NCBI GenBank assembly: GCA_035772785.1
Contig: JAOCPU010000056.1
Coordinates: forward strand, 1 to 64,000
From: Phlebiopsis flavidoalba
Lineage: Eukaryota; Basidiomycota; Agaricomycetes; Polyporales; Phanerochaetaceae
Length of the DNA stretch: 64,000 bases
Direction of reading: 5' to 3'
Part shown: piece by piece, positions 46,861 through 59,719 of the stretch
Layout: each line of letters starts with the position of its first letter
How positions within the stretch are numbered: the first letter of the stretch is position 1
Translations under genes and position numbers: made by a program
The notes under the pieces: generated by a model
Told to the model about the DNA's origin: nothing
The model's input: the letters and a program-made list of their open reading frames with translations, nothing else
Databases searched by the model: none

Positions 46861-49800
46861 TTAGGTCAACTCCGTCGTTCACGGGTTCAATTACTTCAGG
46901 GACTCAGTCTACGCTCAATTCGCACTATTTTTGACCTTGTTCTTTCCACCGTGCGTGACAGCATTGGCAAAGGTCTCGTTCGGCACTATAAACTGGTAAA
47001 AGGGCGGTGGGTGGTCCTGATAGGTAGCAGGCTTCAGGGTGTTTGGCGAGTTGTTGAATGGGGCGTAACGAAGGGTTGCACTAGACAATACTTCTCAGCC
47101 TCCCCTTCTTATCAGCCTTCCCCACGTAACCTCACCTCCGTCGAGAAAAAGGTTCGCAGGCTTTGGATAAATCGCGTAAGCGTGGTCCTGTGTTACACTG
47201 TTTGATCCATAACACATACACGAGTTACGACGTGCCACATAACCGCGGTCAAAGAGGGCCAGAAATTATCAGCTACTTCCCAGGGACGGGTGCTAGGGGC
47301 ACTCAGATGATCTCCTTCTCCTTCTTCGGTAGTGGGCTACGACTGACATTTCGCATTGGAGCCATTCCCATGAGGTCGTCGCCAAACGGGTGCTTTCTGT
47401 TCCATGCCAGTTTTCAGTGAAGATAAGAGGGGACAGTTAAACAGCGGAACAACAAGCGGCAAACGTTTTGCGATAGTGGTCCGCGTCGTATTGTGAAGGG
47501 CTCTGATTGGTGGAAGTTCGCGCTATGAAGGAATGAGACATCTCATAACTTAAATACGGACGTGGCGCATACACACCGAGCAGTAAAGCCCAGCACGTCC
47601 TTACAGAAATTGTTGTAATCAATGGTCACGCTTTCTCAGCCTTTCGCAATGAAGTCATCGGGTGCTTATGGTATGTAAATGACGCTTTGGTCCAAGCGTT
47701 GTAAGTCCCTCATGAAATGCGTATCACGTACGGTGCTATGATTCCTTCGGTTTTGGCACTGATTTGTGATGATGTTGCACAGCTGTCAAAATATGATGAG
47801 GATACATCGGATATGAAACTGTGATGAAACGCGTCAACCACGACTAACAATACAACCGTGCGCAACTTCACGGTCTGCGCTCCGAAAGGGTTGGGATTGC
47901 GATCCAGAGCAAAGTTAGATTGGTTGTGATTTGGATCTGCCAGTCCTCAGTAGCTGTGGATCTGACCTTCCCAGAGTTTTGTAAGACACGTGTATCACCA
48001 TGATATCACTGGACGCCCCACACATTATTCGTCGGAAATACAGCAACCCGAATCATCTCGAGGCGAGAACGAGAGTTTTCAGTGTTTAGTCGGCCAGAAT
48101 TCTTGAAAGTCTTCACTGCACAAGTTCCCCCCCCACCCACCCCCCCAAACACGAAGCAGAGACACGCTCAAACAGACAGAAGGTTGCAGAGAAAAACACC
48201 GGAGCGGGAGGCTGCCATTAGGCGGAATAGAACGGTTTTAAGAAAGGAGGATGGAGGTGTAGGGGGGTCGCAAACCGTGGTAGTCACGTAACGCGGGGCA
48301 CCAAAGCCGTTGTGACACGTCACGTGATTGTATTGATGTGCGTCTCCCAGCGTTACATATTCTATACCTGTGCCCTATGATCATTTCGAAACCCAGCCAT
48401 TAACCTTGCGACGACCAACGAGGCCATTGCGCTAAGATGAGAGGTAATCTCAGGAGTAAGGGCAAGTTAAAATATAGATAATCCTCAACAGCTCTAACAG
48501 CAATATATGGGCTCGTTATGTTTTGGTACACATCACGGCATGCAAGTTCCATTGAGCTATACCTGTCAGTACAAGATACCGTAGAGGGCGCAGTGCACGC
48601 AACCTTCTCTCCAACTATCAACTGAGTACAAGTGCGTCTGATTAATATGACAAACTTCTGCGCTAATCCCCGATTTCCAGGAACCGCGAATCCGGGAGTG
48701 ACTTCAAATGCTCTCAGTACGCTGTCTAGACCGCAGGTGTCACGGTAATCATGTGATGATATTTAACACACACATAGATAATCTTCACGATACATACGAA
48801 GAGACGTCAAGCTTCATTATACATATCTACACGAACGAGCTTGTACTGACTACTCTATAGCTACGGTAAGGGGTTGTGGGTGTCTATGCTACAAGATCTG
48901 ACAATTAATATCAAGATACATCAAGGCGCGCTAGTAGTGAACATATTGTCCTGAAGACGCGAGATCCGGGCTATTGATACACTGGAATACGATCCGAAAC
49001 GTTGCAAGGAGTCATGGCGGCTCTAGGCCGTCAGCAGCACTTGGAGCAAGTTGGTCGCGGAGATGCAACTTGCCTGTCCTGTTCAGGCCTGGAAAACGTG
49101 AGTCCTGGCTCTGATTACAGCTGCAATAGAGGCCGCTTACTGAGTTCTGCATCCAGACCGTCCACAGTCATGGACATCCATGCGATGCGCGGAGCTCATT
49201 TTGCATGTACTTTGCTGGCAATCCGTCTGTATTGCAGATAAGAGAGTTGTCGAAGAACGAATTGGTATGCACTTGCCCAACTTCTAGTGGCTCCAGAACT
49301 TCCACATTTCTTGCATTGGCCCTTCAACGAAGTATAGTAGCACATTGTAAGTGTGTATGTTTGTTGCTCGAGTGGGGAGTAGTCTTGCTGATGTTGTTGT
49401 GCTAGGTTCGACACTCGAACGTACACTCATATACCCAGATTGAACGCTCTAGTGGACTGTCTGCGCTCTGTATTTTCGATCACCAGGCGAAGGCAGCGCC
49501 CCCAACGGCCCAGTACTCCCAGGAGCACGGCTCACCACAGCTCTGGAAAACGGACCACAAGGAATGAATCCGTTGCCGCGCAAATGTATCTGACTCTGCG
49601 CGGGGAGGCATCTCCGATTTATTCGGTGTGTCCTCGAGAGTTGTTCGTTCGATCGCTGAGTAGCAGGCCTTAACCATACGCACGCTTGTGCTATCTACAA
49701 GGACTAACGGCGATGCGAGATGGCTCTGACAAGCGCAAAATAAATTGAAAACTCCCGCAGCGGCTTGAAGAGATGTGGTCGCGGCTATTTGATTATCTGG

Positions 49801-51587
49801 CGGACATGGACCACTCAATCGATGTCTTCGTGAGCCTTCATCTGTGAACGATCGGGAATCACCCTCTGTCGTCTGCCTGTTTTGGGCCCGCGCTCACGAC
49901 GCTGTCGGCAAACGGCACGGTCTCCATAGGTGCCGGGCTTGAAATATCGTCGGACCTTTTGTGCCTGTCAAAACTCTCGATCCTAAGTCCTACGACACAA
50001 TTTCCGGGAATACGGCTCAATACAGAGTAAAAAGACGTCTCCTGTTCGTTATGCCCATCGCTTGACCCCCCAGCACTGCTACAGCAGGTTTGGCTATCGT
50101 TGCCGTCTGAGAGTCGCTAATACAAGGAGCGAAGATCAATACTCTAGATGCCTATGCTCTTCCATGAGATGACGAGACGGGCGTTTATACCGGTATGTGA
50201 AATTATCGAATAATGGTGTACCATGGGGACCCGCACGATCCACCACCGCCATTTTCACCCGTGTGGATGTTTGGGATGTAGGGGTGTCTGCAATAGACAT
50301 TCCGGACGTTCAAAAGCTCGAGTATGGAGCCTGGACTTTTCCCGTAATCAATACAAACACTGCCATTTCATCCAACTTATCATGGGGATGCCATGTATGG
50401 TATACCAGCAACAAAAGACAAAATATTACATAGCACACATGGCAAGGGATTACGGAACGCGCTATCGGTGTGAGTCACACACACGACTTGACCAGGTCTC
50501 ACCCGAACCGAGGACGAGAGGGGCAGCATAACCACAGTGGAGGAGAGCATCACGCGTTGGCGCGCGATACATTGACGCCCACGGGAATCGATTACATCAG
50601 GGTTGACAGTCCAGCGGTCTCCACACAAGACCAACCGGAAAACGATTTGGGCTCTCTGTCACCATAAGTTTGAACGAGCATACCCACATCAAGATGATAT
50701 CATTTCTAACATAAAGGATCTCTGTTAGTATGGCGATGGGAGCTGGAGACCGAAAACATACCTAGACGCATTACGGTTACCCAAGCGTCCTAACCAGACC
50801 TCAACTGGGATCCTCTCCGGCATCCCTAGTCGCTCCCTACTTTTTCTAACACAACCCCAATGCCAGCGCGGCCATGCCCCAAAGTGAGCGCTCTGTCGGA
50901 TCTCTCTCCTTGTAAACAAACCCAACAAAACCAGCGGTGATCTCTTGTTCTCATCTGGATCGCCGCTTCGGAGGGAGGGAAGTGTTTGTAAAGATCCGTA
51001 TCAGCGAGGGGACGAATGTGCAGTGGTTATAGGTAAACGTCCGCGAGGCTACGAAAGTTACGGCACCGCAAAAGGGTCTCAGTCCCACTATCTCGCGGCA
51101 GCCGACACAGAAACTCACATGATTAGGTCAAAAACCGGTACGAAGCTTGTGTGACTCTGAAGGAAAAACGCTCTTCATCCCAATCCAAGCACGACCGCCT
51201 TGGGAGTCACAGAGGTCTGCACGAAACACTTTTCTGTTCTACGAGATGTTTTTCTCCACAGCAACGGCATGAGCGGAGTCTGCGAAGTGGGGGGGGTATG
51301 AGAAGATTGAGAATGCAGAATGTTGGTGTATGAAAAAGACTGAAGGATGAGCTTTTCACCTGAGATCAGTTGTGAGGGCTTACAGCCTTGGGCTACCGTG
51401 CGATTTGTCTGAGTGAAAACTGAGATCTAGTGACCGCAGGGCTAGTGCAACAATTCCAGTGCATAAGCTCCTGAGTTTTGGATTAGCTGGCTGTCTAGTA
51501 TCTTGCGGAACGCGCATCCACCGAGCTCTATGACTTTTGCAAGTCTCTAGATCAGTAACTATCTCTTTGAGTTTGTGTTAACAGCTA
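46861..51587. other. Mostly unassigned region
   Basis: The first kilobase should contain the NUP85 N-terminus and promoter, but I could not align it. Short protein-like pieces occur, such as a first-exon-like MAALGRQQHLEQVGRGDATC at 49,014 followed by GTGAGT, and GEGSAPNGPVLPGARLTTAL near 49,490. They do not add up to a known family. A C-rich tract lies at about 48,127-48,147. Confidence 0.4.
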
Positions 51588-51750
51588 GCGGATGGAAGAC
51601 CTCACGTTTTCCTTCTGAAGGCTTCAAATTGGCTCTGTGAGCAGGAGGCTGAGGCCTATTCGGCACTGTCCCAAACCTTCTGGGATTTGGTTAATCCGGA
51701 CGTCACTTACCTCAACATTCCGCCAGCTCCATACCTTGTCAAGGTCGAAC
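51588..51750 (+). CDS. Exon-like segment of an unknown protein
   Basis: Directly after an acceptor-like TTAACAG, the sequence is open for over 60 codons with a balanced, globular composition: DGRPHVFLLKASNWLCEQEA, EAYSALSQTFWDLVNPDVTY and LNIPPAPYLVKVERSF. That is unlike the GC-driven frames elsewhere. I do not recognise the family. No clear neighbouring exon was placed; downstream, 51,773-51,900 stays open in another frame (LLADRIVLYTTVTTISLL). It may be an exon of a frame-broken gene or a gene relic. Confidence 0.3.
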
Positions 51751-54020
51751 GAAGTTTTTGCTCCCTGATCGACAGGAAGGGATTGCTCTCCTGCTAGCCG
51801 ACCGCATAGTACTATACACCACTGTTACAACCATTTCGCTGCTTGACGACGGCCGTCGCCGCAGTGGAGCCTTCCGGGAGGACGATACAGTAATCGGGCA
51901 TGGATGGAGCACAGGGAGTGGCCTGTTCACCCGTCGTGGGCGATAGCTAGGTTGACAATATTACGGATACCCTTGCCCATAAGGGCTGTGAGTATTAAGC
52001 GAAATCTTTGTCCCTCTCTGGCGCCGTATGGCGGTGGGACAGGGACTTCTCTGTAGGCATTCGAGTCCCTCCAGGTTGTCAGCTTGGTCGGCCTCGGTAT
52101 CGTTAAGGGGTGCTGTAAAAACACTGCCAGCAGCCATCTCTGGTAGCCAGCTATAGTAGATGTCCTGCTCATGAGTAAAGTGAGTTCAGTCCGCAGGGTC
52201 CCCGTTCGCATTTGTGGCGTTAACTCAGATAGGTGTGCCTGGAGGTGTTTGGTATCGATGGTGGTGGGTCGTAAGAACGAGATGTAGGAAAAACATTCTC
52301 GGCTTGAGATCTTAGAAAAAGTCAGCAATGGTTCACAAGGCGCCCGATTTTGGCCACTTACTCACAAACCACAGGCCGTATTCTCCTCGGAGTTTCTACG
52401 CGTCTAGTTACACCCAAGCCGAACGTGCTCAGTTAGGCTCATTTTGCCCTCGAGGGCTCGAGCGCCGTCGGCAAAAAAGATTGTACGCGCGTCTAAATAC
52501 ATATCCGCAGACAGTGCCGACTAAGCCGCCTGCCGCCGTCGTGGCATCATGCCTTTGGACTCTACGCTCATCTCCTCTTCGTCCTCTGCAGCTCCGTGTT
52601 TTTCGCGACATATCTCAATTTACTCCTAATAGTACGACTCCCTCTAGAATAACAAGATCCTTTGCAAGGGAGCTACCCACCACCGTCGATATCGTTTCGC
52701 GAACAAGTCGCGTCGAAACGAACGTCTCCGACAAAGTCGTTCGTTCAGAGCGTAGCAGAGCTTAAAACGCCTTCTAAATATACGAAATCAGAATAATATG
52801 TGAGGATGTATTTATCCCAGAAGCCTGTATGTACTGGTATAGCTGAACACATCCAAGCTATTTTCTAGTTGGATCCTTTGCACTGTTTTCAATAGCGGCC
52901 GAAACAATCCAAATGTCGAAAACTGCGTACTGGCTCCTGTAAGCTTCCTGAAAGCTCCTTGATATGGAAAGTGAGGGAACCTACAAAGCGAGGGAGGTAG
53001 ATGCAAGAAGGTCAGGCACGCAGAGCTGGGGCAAGGTGCGTCTGTGTGTGCACACCCCTATCCAAGTTCATGTCGCCTTTTAAGCTGTGCTAGACATTGC
53101 AAGCGGGCCTCGTACGTTTTGAAAGACATGACCGAGAGTTTGGTCGCAGACAATGCGAAGCCTTGCCATCTGGTCCTACATTCAAGTTTTCCAACCAATC
53201 CTTGATGCTGGCGACGGCAAGCGCGTGTGTTGGGCTATCGGTGCCGTCAACTCGTTTGTCTGTCGGTCGCGTGGCAGTTTCCCCGATTCCAAAACCCTTC
53301 ATGACAAGACATTTCACGCACAATCCGCTTTCCGGAATGTCTTACACCCTCGCTTACGAGCATGTTCAGGTAATGTCACCATACAACAACGTGGGCTACT
53401 TCTAAACGCCACAATATTTGAACACAGTCATAAAAGCATCATCCTGGCTAGCCTTTAACTGCATGGCTTTGGCCAGTTTCGGTAAGTCATACACGAACCT
53501 AGTTTCCTCTGTCGCGAATTGAAGTGCTCGTTATAGGCAGTGCCGCCTCCCTATACCTGCGGCAATGAGGCAGCAAAGAGCAGACCCACTTTCGCGAGAG
53601 GCCTGAACGTTACTTGGCATTTTCCTCGCGTTTCTACCTGTCTTAGTAAGCACGCAGCTTCCTCGCTCTGTAGCTATTCCCCATTCGACACCTCCCCATC
53701 AGCCGGCCTTTTCTCTGGCATGGCCTTCACCATATCATGATACGTCAAAAGTTCATATAATCCCAGAGTCGATCCAGCGTAGATGCTCGCCAGAAGCTAG
53801 GCTCCGCGCATACAGCCCTACGACGAATGGAAAGTGAATGGCCCCGACGGAGCTTACGAGAGCCGCACACTGCTGATGACCGGCAAGGATCGTTCCCATA
53901 CGGGGATGGGGGGGCGTACCTAGGGGATCCAGCCTGGGTCTAGACTGAATCTCCGTCCGACGGTCTGCCGCTGCCAGAACCCATTTTCACCCATCATTTT
54001 TTTTTCATTTTTTTTCTGAA
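51751..54020. other. Region without a recognised gene
   Basis: Open frames at 51,927-52,328 (-), 52,328-52,765 (+) and 53,097-53,458 (+) exceed 100 codons but match nothing I know. Around 53,390-53,740 there are intron-like GTAAGT..TAG borders (about 53,482-53,537) with hydrophobic coding-like sequence on both sides (SSWLAFNCMALASF). A small membrane protein gene could hide here. Confidence 0.35.
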
Positions 54021-54345
54021 AAGGCGGGGGTCACGGGAGGGTAGAGAGAGGGGTGGAGGGTCGGAGGGGAGGGAGACCGAGAGGAGGAGAGGGGAGGGCT
54101 CATCACAGGGGGGAAGGGAGTTGTGCAGGGGAGGGGAGAGGAGGTGTGACTAGTAATTGGACATCTACATCATCTCACTATCTACAGAAGAGGGAGGAGG
54201 GATGAGGGGAGAGAAGGCAAAAAGGGGCAGGGGGGAGAGGAAAGGGGGGAAAGAAGGAGAGAGCTGTGATATAGGGTCAACAGGGGAATGGGGAAATCTG
54301 GGGAGGGGAGGAAAGGAGAGGAGGAGGGGGAACAAGGCCATCCCC
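54021..54345. repeat. Polypurine (GGAGAGG-rich) low-complexity tract
   Basis: Most of these 325 bases are G and A on the plus strand, dominated by irregular GGGAGGG and GAGAGG words. A mixed segment interrupts it at about 54,145-54,190. Such tracts can form triplex or G-quadruplex structures. The open frames read through it on both strands (Gly/Arg/Glu-rich or Pro/Leu/Ser-rich) are composition artefacts. It is preceded by T-rich runs at 53,996-54,017. Confidence 0.85.
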
Positions 54346-57300
54346 GCAGTTGACACCGACCCCGAATTGGGTGCAACACGGGGGCCTCTATCGCCGCTGC
54401 CGTACAAGGAGACCTAACCGCGACTGACGGTTCTTTCACGCTACCGGGACTTGCCTTCCCCAAACACGGAGATCGCTCTTTATGATACCACCGTCCGTTC
54501 CCGATGCCCATTAACAGTGGGGCGTTTGGGTGGACTAGTTGCACTGGACATTATTGGCGCTTTACGCGGCTGGAGGTGCGTTACGCATACCAATTAAATG
54601 GATCCGCCCTAATGATACGTACACGTGGACAGGATTTTTGATCATTGGGCACGCACTGGGCGGCGCGGCGTTCAAAGGCGTATGGGTAACTATAACTATG
54701 GTCCCTCATATGTGGGAACACCTCAGGCTCGCTAACCTGGGGGTGTCTCCCAAGGTCCGAGCCCGCCGAAGGAGTCGCGACAGGGGTAGCCATCTATCTA
54801 TCTGGTCGCATACGATTCCGCTTGTCCAACCACAGCTCAGTTTTGTCATTCTTTGCGGCGGAGTGATTCTCTTAATCAGATGTTTGGAAAATTTCTATGC
54901 TGCCTCCTGACATATAAGGCTTGACGACATAAGAGCCCACACCTAGAAGCTTGATCCACATCAAGGTTGCCCAAACCCAGGAGAGCACAGCCCCCATAGC
55001 CGGTGCATGTCACCTCTAGACCGAGGGCGTGAGCGTCCTGATTCTGTGGCTTCTATGCGCATGTAGGTTCCTTGCTTACACCAAAGATCAGAACGTGCCC
55101 TACGAGTGACAGATCGTCCCTGACACCGTGTCATACGGGCGGCGTCCTCGGTTACGACTTATGTGTTTTTGTAGCGCTTTCAGCGGAGCAAACGCATCTG
55201 GTATGAATCAGGCTTAACGCATATGGAGGACTGACTCATTCCGCATACCTGGTCTATTGGCAACAGGTGGTTGTCATCCACACATAGGTTTACTGAACCA
55301 GTGACGCGCGGTGAACGAGATTCCCTCTAGGCGACGCCGCTATTCCGCTCCCTATCTAGTACCACCGGGTCATGGCGGTCATTCGTAGCAATTACCGATG
55401 TGTTTTAATGAATCGGACTAAAGATTGATCTCGAGAATTGGAGCTCTGAAATGACCCTGACAAGTACAATTCAGCTTTCTCGCGCATAGTGAATGTGACA
55501 TGCAATCACTTACCACCTTTGCATTCTGCTCGAACGCTTGGCGTATATTTCTTGAGCTGCTGGCAAGGTCGAAAGGCTAGTTACAATTATATCTCGGCGG
55601 TATAGTCACACCGCGTTTGCTACTTGAAACACAGCTAGACGAAAACACTTCGCATCACATACAACGCGCCAACAGACGGAGATTATTCGCCACCGCGAAG
55701 GAGTCCGTCGGTAATGGGTCTGTCAGTCCGAGCCATTCGCCACATTTACCTTTATTCCACCCACATGGCATCATTAAACGTTTGAACGGTCAGTTCAATT
55801 TTATGGCGACCGCTTATGTAAGCAGCGGTCCACAGATGACCTTCGCTGGTCCGGAGCGCGTGGCGGTCTGACTCGACCACCACGTACACGGTGGAACGGG
55901 TTGACGGCGAGGCTGTCCTCTTGCCACCATCGAGTTCATGCACATTCTAGTGTCTCTGATTGCGCGCTCTTACGCGTCCAATGTCGACTCTTTGAACCGG
56001 ACCGCTTACTACTACTTATTGGTGGGCGAATATACGCAGCTTTTGGGCTATGAGCATGGAGCAGCAAGAATTGCCAAAAGTACAAGAATCTAGTCTCGCC
56101 AAGGATTGCGGTCGTTCTGATTAACTCTGCGTACACTCTTTAGTCTCCACTTAAGCCATGAGACAATTGACATCTTTTTGCAGGTAAATGACTTTGTGCA
56201 GTAAAATCACAAACAATGATGACTACGACCCCAAAGCTCACATACGCCGCAGACTGATCAAGCAGCCAGAATTGCAGACTTCATGCGCTCAGCTTTCACA
56301 CACCAGCTGCTGTCGAAACGCCTCCCGCCTTCGGAGATGCCTCATCGTGAGTCCCAGGGTTTTCCCTAGCTTGTCGCAACCTGGAACCCGTATGAAAAAC
56401 CTCTCAGCTTAATGGAGCCTAACAATAATTTGTAACTTCCAGCAGTGGCTCCGCTGGATCGGTCTCGTGGGCGGCGGCATATCCTCTCCGTCACGGAGTC
56501 GTTTTCCTACATAACGCGTCAGGCCTTCATACCTACTGTTTTTAAACACCTGCCGCCGAAGGCCGTAGACTTCGTCAACTGAAATCTCAGCAATTTTAAC
56601 ACTTCACAACACAATCCGTGATTGTCTTCTCGTTCGCCGGGGTCCCGGAATCTGTCGCATATCCAACTATCCCGTGCGGCGTGCGCCACGACGCTCGCGC
56701 TTGGCATGTCACCGCTCTTATCGGGGTGAGCTCGCCTCCGCCGCCAACATTCAACACCATCTCTTCCATCTTACGTTTATCTGGCCCTGATTACCGGATC
56801 CAGTGTGGCAGTGGAGTCACCAATTGCAGGGTTGAGGCTCGTTGGCCGCGACAAAGCGTCCAATTTGTGGACCCTGAGTAATTACGGACACACCTTTCAG
56901 TGAGACCTCGCCACAGCATCGCTCGTAGCTCTTCATGCGATTCATCATGTTTCTCTGCTCTCGGCTACCGTCATCCTGGGCCCGATAGCGTTCAAGTCCA
57001 ATCTCCTGGTTTCGAGCGACCGGCATTTCGGTGAGCCCTCGCCACAGCATCAACTCTTGACCATTCATCATATGCATTCATCCTTCGGCGTTTCTCTGCT
57101 GGGTGTCATTTTGGGAATGAGTGATACTAGCCGTCTGACTCACCAGTCCTAGGTGCTCTGTGAGGTTTCAGAGTATTGACCATGAGCAAGATCAGGCATC
57201 TGGCAAACGCTGACCCCATACATCCGTTCAATTCACACACGAATGTATTTCTATCGCCTCGCAAATGACTCGAATACTGCTACCGTGGAGCTCGGAAGCC

Positions 57301-58648
57301 TCTCTCTGTCTCAGTACCATCGATCTAAGCCTTTACACCGGCGAGATCGACTACTGTAACCAGAGCATTTAGGGTGCTTCTCTACCTTCTCCACGGCTGT
57401 ACTCGGGCTTGTGATGTTTTTAGACTGTATTCAACCATCTTGACTTTGCAGTTGTGGATATGACCATGACGCACCCAACGCACCTCTCGATGCCACCCAT
57501 TTGTCCGCGGGCACCGGCACAAGACATAACTCGTAAATGGTCCGTCAAAATCAATGCATGCGATACTAGTGTATGTGTTGCGTAGTAAGTACGGTTCTTC
57601 GGGCGTAATAATGAGCGACGATGTTTCAAGCGTCACGGCATATATTGGCTTGACTCCGGAGGCTCTGGCGCACAGCAATACTAGAACAAGCGTTAGCCTT
57701 AGTATTCCAGGTTCTCCCCACATCAGGTGGACTTTGCACACGAACGGCCTAACAAGCCGAAGAGGTGAAGTAGAACTTTTAGATACCGTCACTGGCGTCA
57801 TGCAAGTTGCACATCGACCAATGGACACCCTTCCGCCGTGGCCGCGGATGGAGGACAAAGCCTCGTGAGTGGCCTTTTGGATGTTCTAGCAGATCCTCTA
57901 ACTCCGTCCTTCAACTCAATCGCACCGGGCCGCTGCGATGTACGGACCCGCTACATCGTCCTCTGAGCTGTTCACCGATGGTTCGAGCTCCCGGGGTATT
58001 GACGGAGTCTACAGTACCTTAATCTAGATATTTTTTGAAAACAATCTGCGCTCACCCCACTTACATCAGGAGGAGTGACAGTGTGGACGGGCCAGGGAAG
58101 TCAATTACCATGCGTGATGAGAAACCAAAGGGTAGCGCGTGGGCTTCGTTTGTGAGAAGGAGCTCACGCTTTGATGGTGGACGATACACAAATTATACGC
58201 CACTCGAGAGTGTATAATGGGCTATAGTCTATGGAACTATAGTGGCAAAATGAAGATTATATCGTGCAGCGGACGTTCCATAGTGTGTCGGTTACAGATG
58301 CGGTTCGGGGGGCTCGGCCATAAATATGGAAAAAACATCATGGCTTGACGCCCCCCACGTGTGCCTGTGGGCCAGGCCCAAGAGTTTCACAGGCGCGGGC
58401 TGAGACGGTCCGTGACCAACTCGACTCTTAAACTCCCACCATGGCGTCGCAGGACGACATTTAGTTGATACTTGGGTTTTTGGGATTTTGGCAAGCGTGA
58501 GCGTGGCGTGGTCCACAGGGCTGATGGCGGGGACCAAATCACTGAGCTCTTGCAGTGCGAGTAAAAAGGGCCTTGAGACCGGGCGGGACAGGTCCGCTCT
58601 ATCTCTCTCCCTAAACCCTTTCAAACAAGAAGCGTTCTTACTACGAAC
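54346..58648. other. Region without a recognised gene
   Basis: A 123-codon frame at 54,539-54,910 (+) is fairly hydrophobic (TGFLIIGHALGGAAFKGVWV) but unidentified. Around 56,240-56,580 there are exon-like pieces (ADFMRSAFTHQLLSKRLPPS, ESFSYITRQAFIPTVFKHLP) beside a GTGAGT donor near 56,347. At 57,554-57,868 an open frame reads VTAYIGLTPEALAHSNTRTS. None belongs to a family I can name. A diverged direct repeat at 56,896-57,116 is listed separately. The promoter of glycerol kinase should lie at the right end. Confidence 0.35.
56896..57116. repeat. Diverged direct repeat, period about 131
   Basis: The words CCTCGCCACAGCATC and GTTTCTCTGCT occur twice in the same order (copy 1 from 56,896, copy 2 from 57,027). 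Each follows TTC-A/G-GTGAG and encloses TTCATCAT-like sequence. About 90 bases can be aligned by eye, with many differences. It is an old tandem duplication. The minus-strand frame through it reads LMLWRGLTEMP, but no protein is claimed. Confidence 0.65.
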
Positions 58649-59719
58649 ATGTGCCTCCCTACCTCAGACATGGCGATTTTTATCGGTATGGGCTCCTTGG
58701 ACCTTGTGGGGGCGGAGTACCAACGTAGAGCGAGCATCACCGAGGATCTTCATGAAGGCTTTCTCAGGCCTATAATACTAAAAGGGTGTCAGAGACGCGG
58801 TTTTATGATTTTTACCGCTACGCGAATATCGTCGCGTCACACCAAAATCGAGTTCCCGCAATACTACCCGCAACCCGGATGGCATGAGCACGATGCAGAA
58901 CAAATCATGGAGAGCTGCGACGCTTGTATCGACCAGGCTTGCTCTGAGCTCGAGAAAGCTGGGCTGGACCAATTACTAGAGCGCGTCAAGGTCATCGGTA
59001 TGGTCCTTCCACCAATGTCATCATTGTTGTATTCACATGCTTATCTAGGCATTACCAACCAGCGTGAGACCACTGTTGCGTGGAGTCGCAAGACCGGCAA
59101 GTCACTCTGTCGTGCCATTGTCTGGGACGACAACCGGAACAAGAATCTTGTGGTTCATTTTGAAAACCAGGGCGAAGACGAAAGGAATTGAGTACGAGGG
59201 CAAACTGCACACAGGAGATGAGAGTCTCAAAGTGCTGAAGAAGCTGTCAGTGTCCTGTCCCTGAAAACCTTGCCATCAGTCGTGTGATCTTGTAATAATC
59301 TTCTATCCAGGACCGGTCTACCCATCTCAACATATTTCTCGGCGCTGAAGATATCAGGTGGATGATTGATCATAGCGAGGGACGTCCGGAGAGCCAACGA
59401 GGAGGGCGACCTTCTCTTTGGTACAGGGTGGAGTCCCTGGATTGTTTACGTATGTCACATCGCGCTCATGGTTATGACTACGACAATTGAACAATCCCGC
59501 AGCGCCTAACTGGAGAGGTACTGACGGTGGTGTCCACATCACGGATGTATCGAACGCTTCGCGCACTCATCCTTCTCAACCTACGCAAACTCGAATGTGG
59601 AACCGTCGTTACTCGACTTTTTTTCGAAGGTGGATTCAAGGCGTATACCATAGCTTCCTACCATTCGCCTCCTCGAGCGATGTCGTGGATGGGGGCCAGC
59701 GGAAGGCGAATCGATGAAT
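58649..59719 (+). CDS. gut1: Glycerol kinase, N-terminal half only
   Basis: This FGGY-family kinase phosphorylates glycerol to glycerol 3-phosphate with ATP. The start is MCLPTSDMAIFIG at 58,649, followed by GSLD with an intron before the rest of the phosphate-binding loop. Next come IEFPQYYPQPGWHEHDAEQI, a CDACID helix, VKVIG, a 64-nt intron and ITNQRETTVAWSRKTGK, which is highly diagnostic. Then come AIVWDDNR, NLVVHFENQ, TGLPISTYFSALK (shifted frame), WMIDHSE, GGVHITDVSNASRT (59,527-59,568) and LPFASSSDV (59,660-59,690). The match stops near 59,719, just before the expected GDQQ motif. The second half, about 250-300 residues with the ATP-binding lobe, is not found downstream. Several single-base frame breaks are present. 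Either the gene is truncated or the assembly is broken here; as it stands it cannot encode an active enzyme. Confidence 0.85.

Noticed and set aside
54165..54544. Pro/Leu/Ser-rich and Gly/Arg-rich frames over the polypurine tract
   Set aside because: They are translations of a low-complexity G/A tract.
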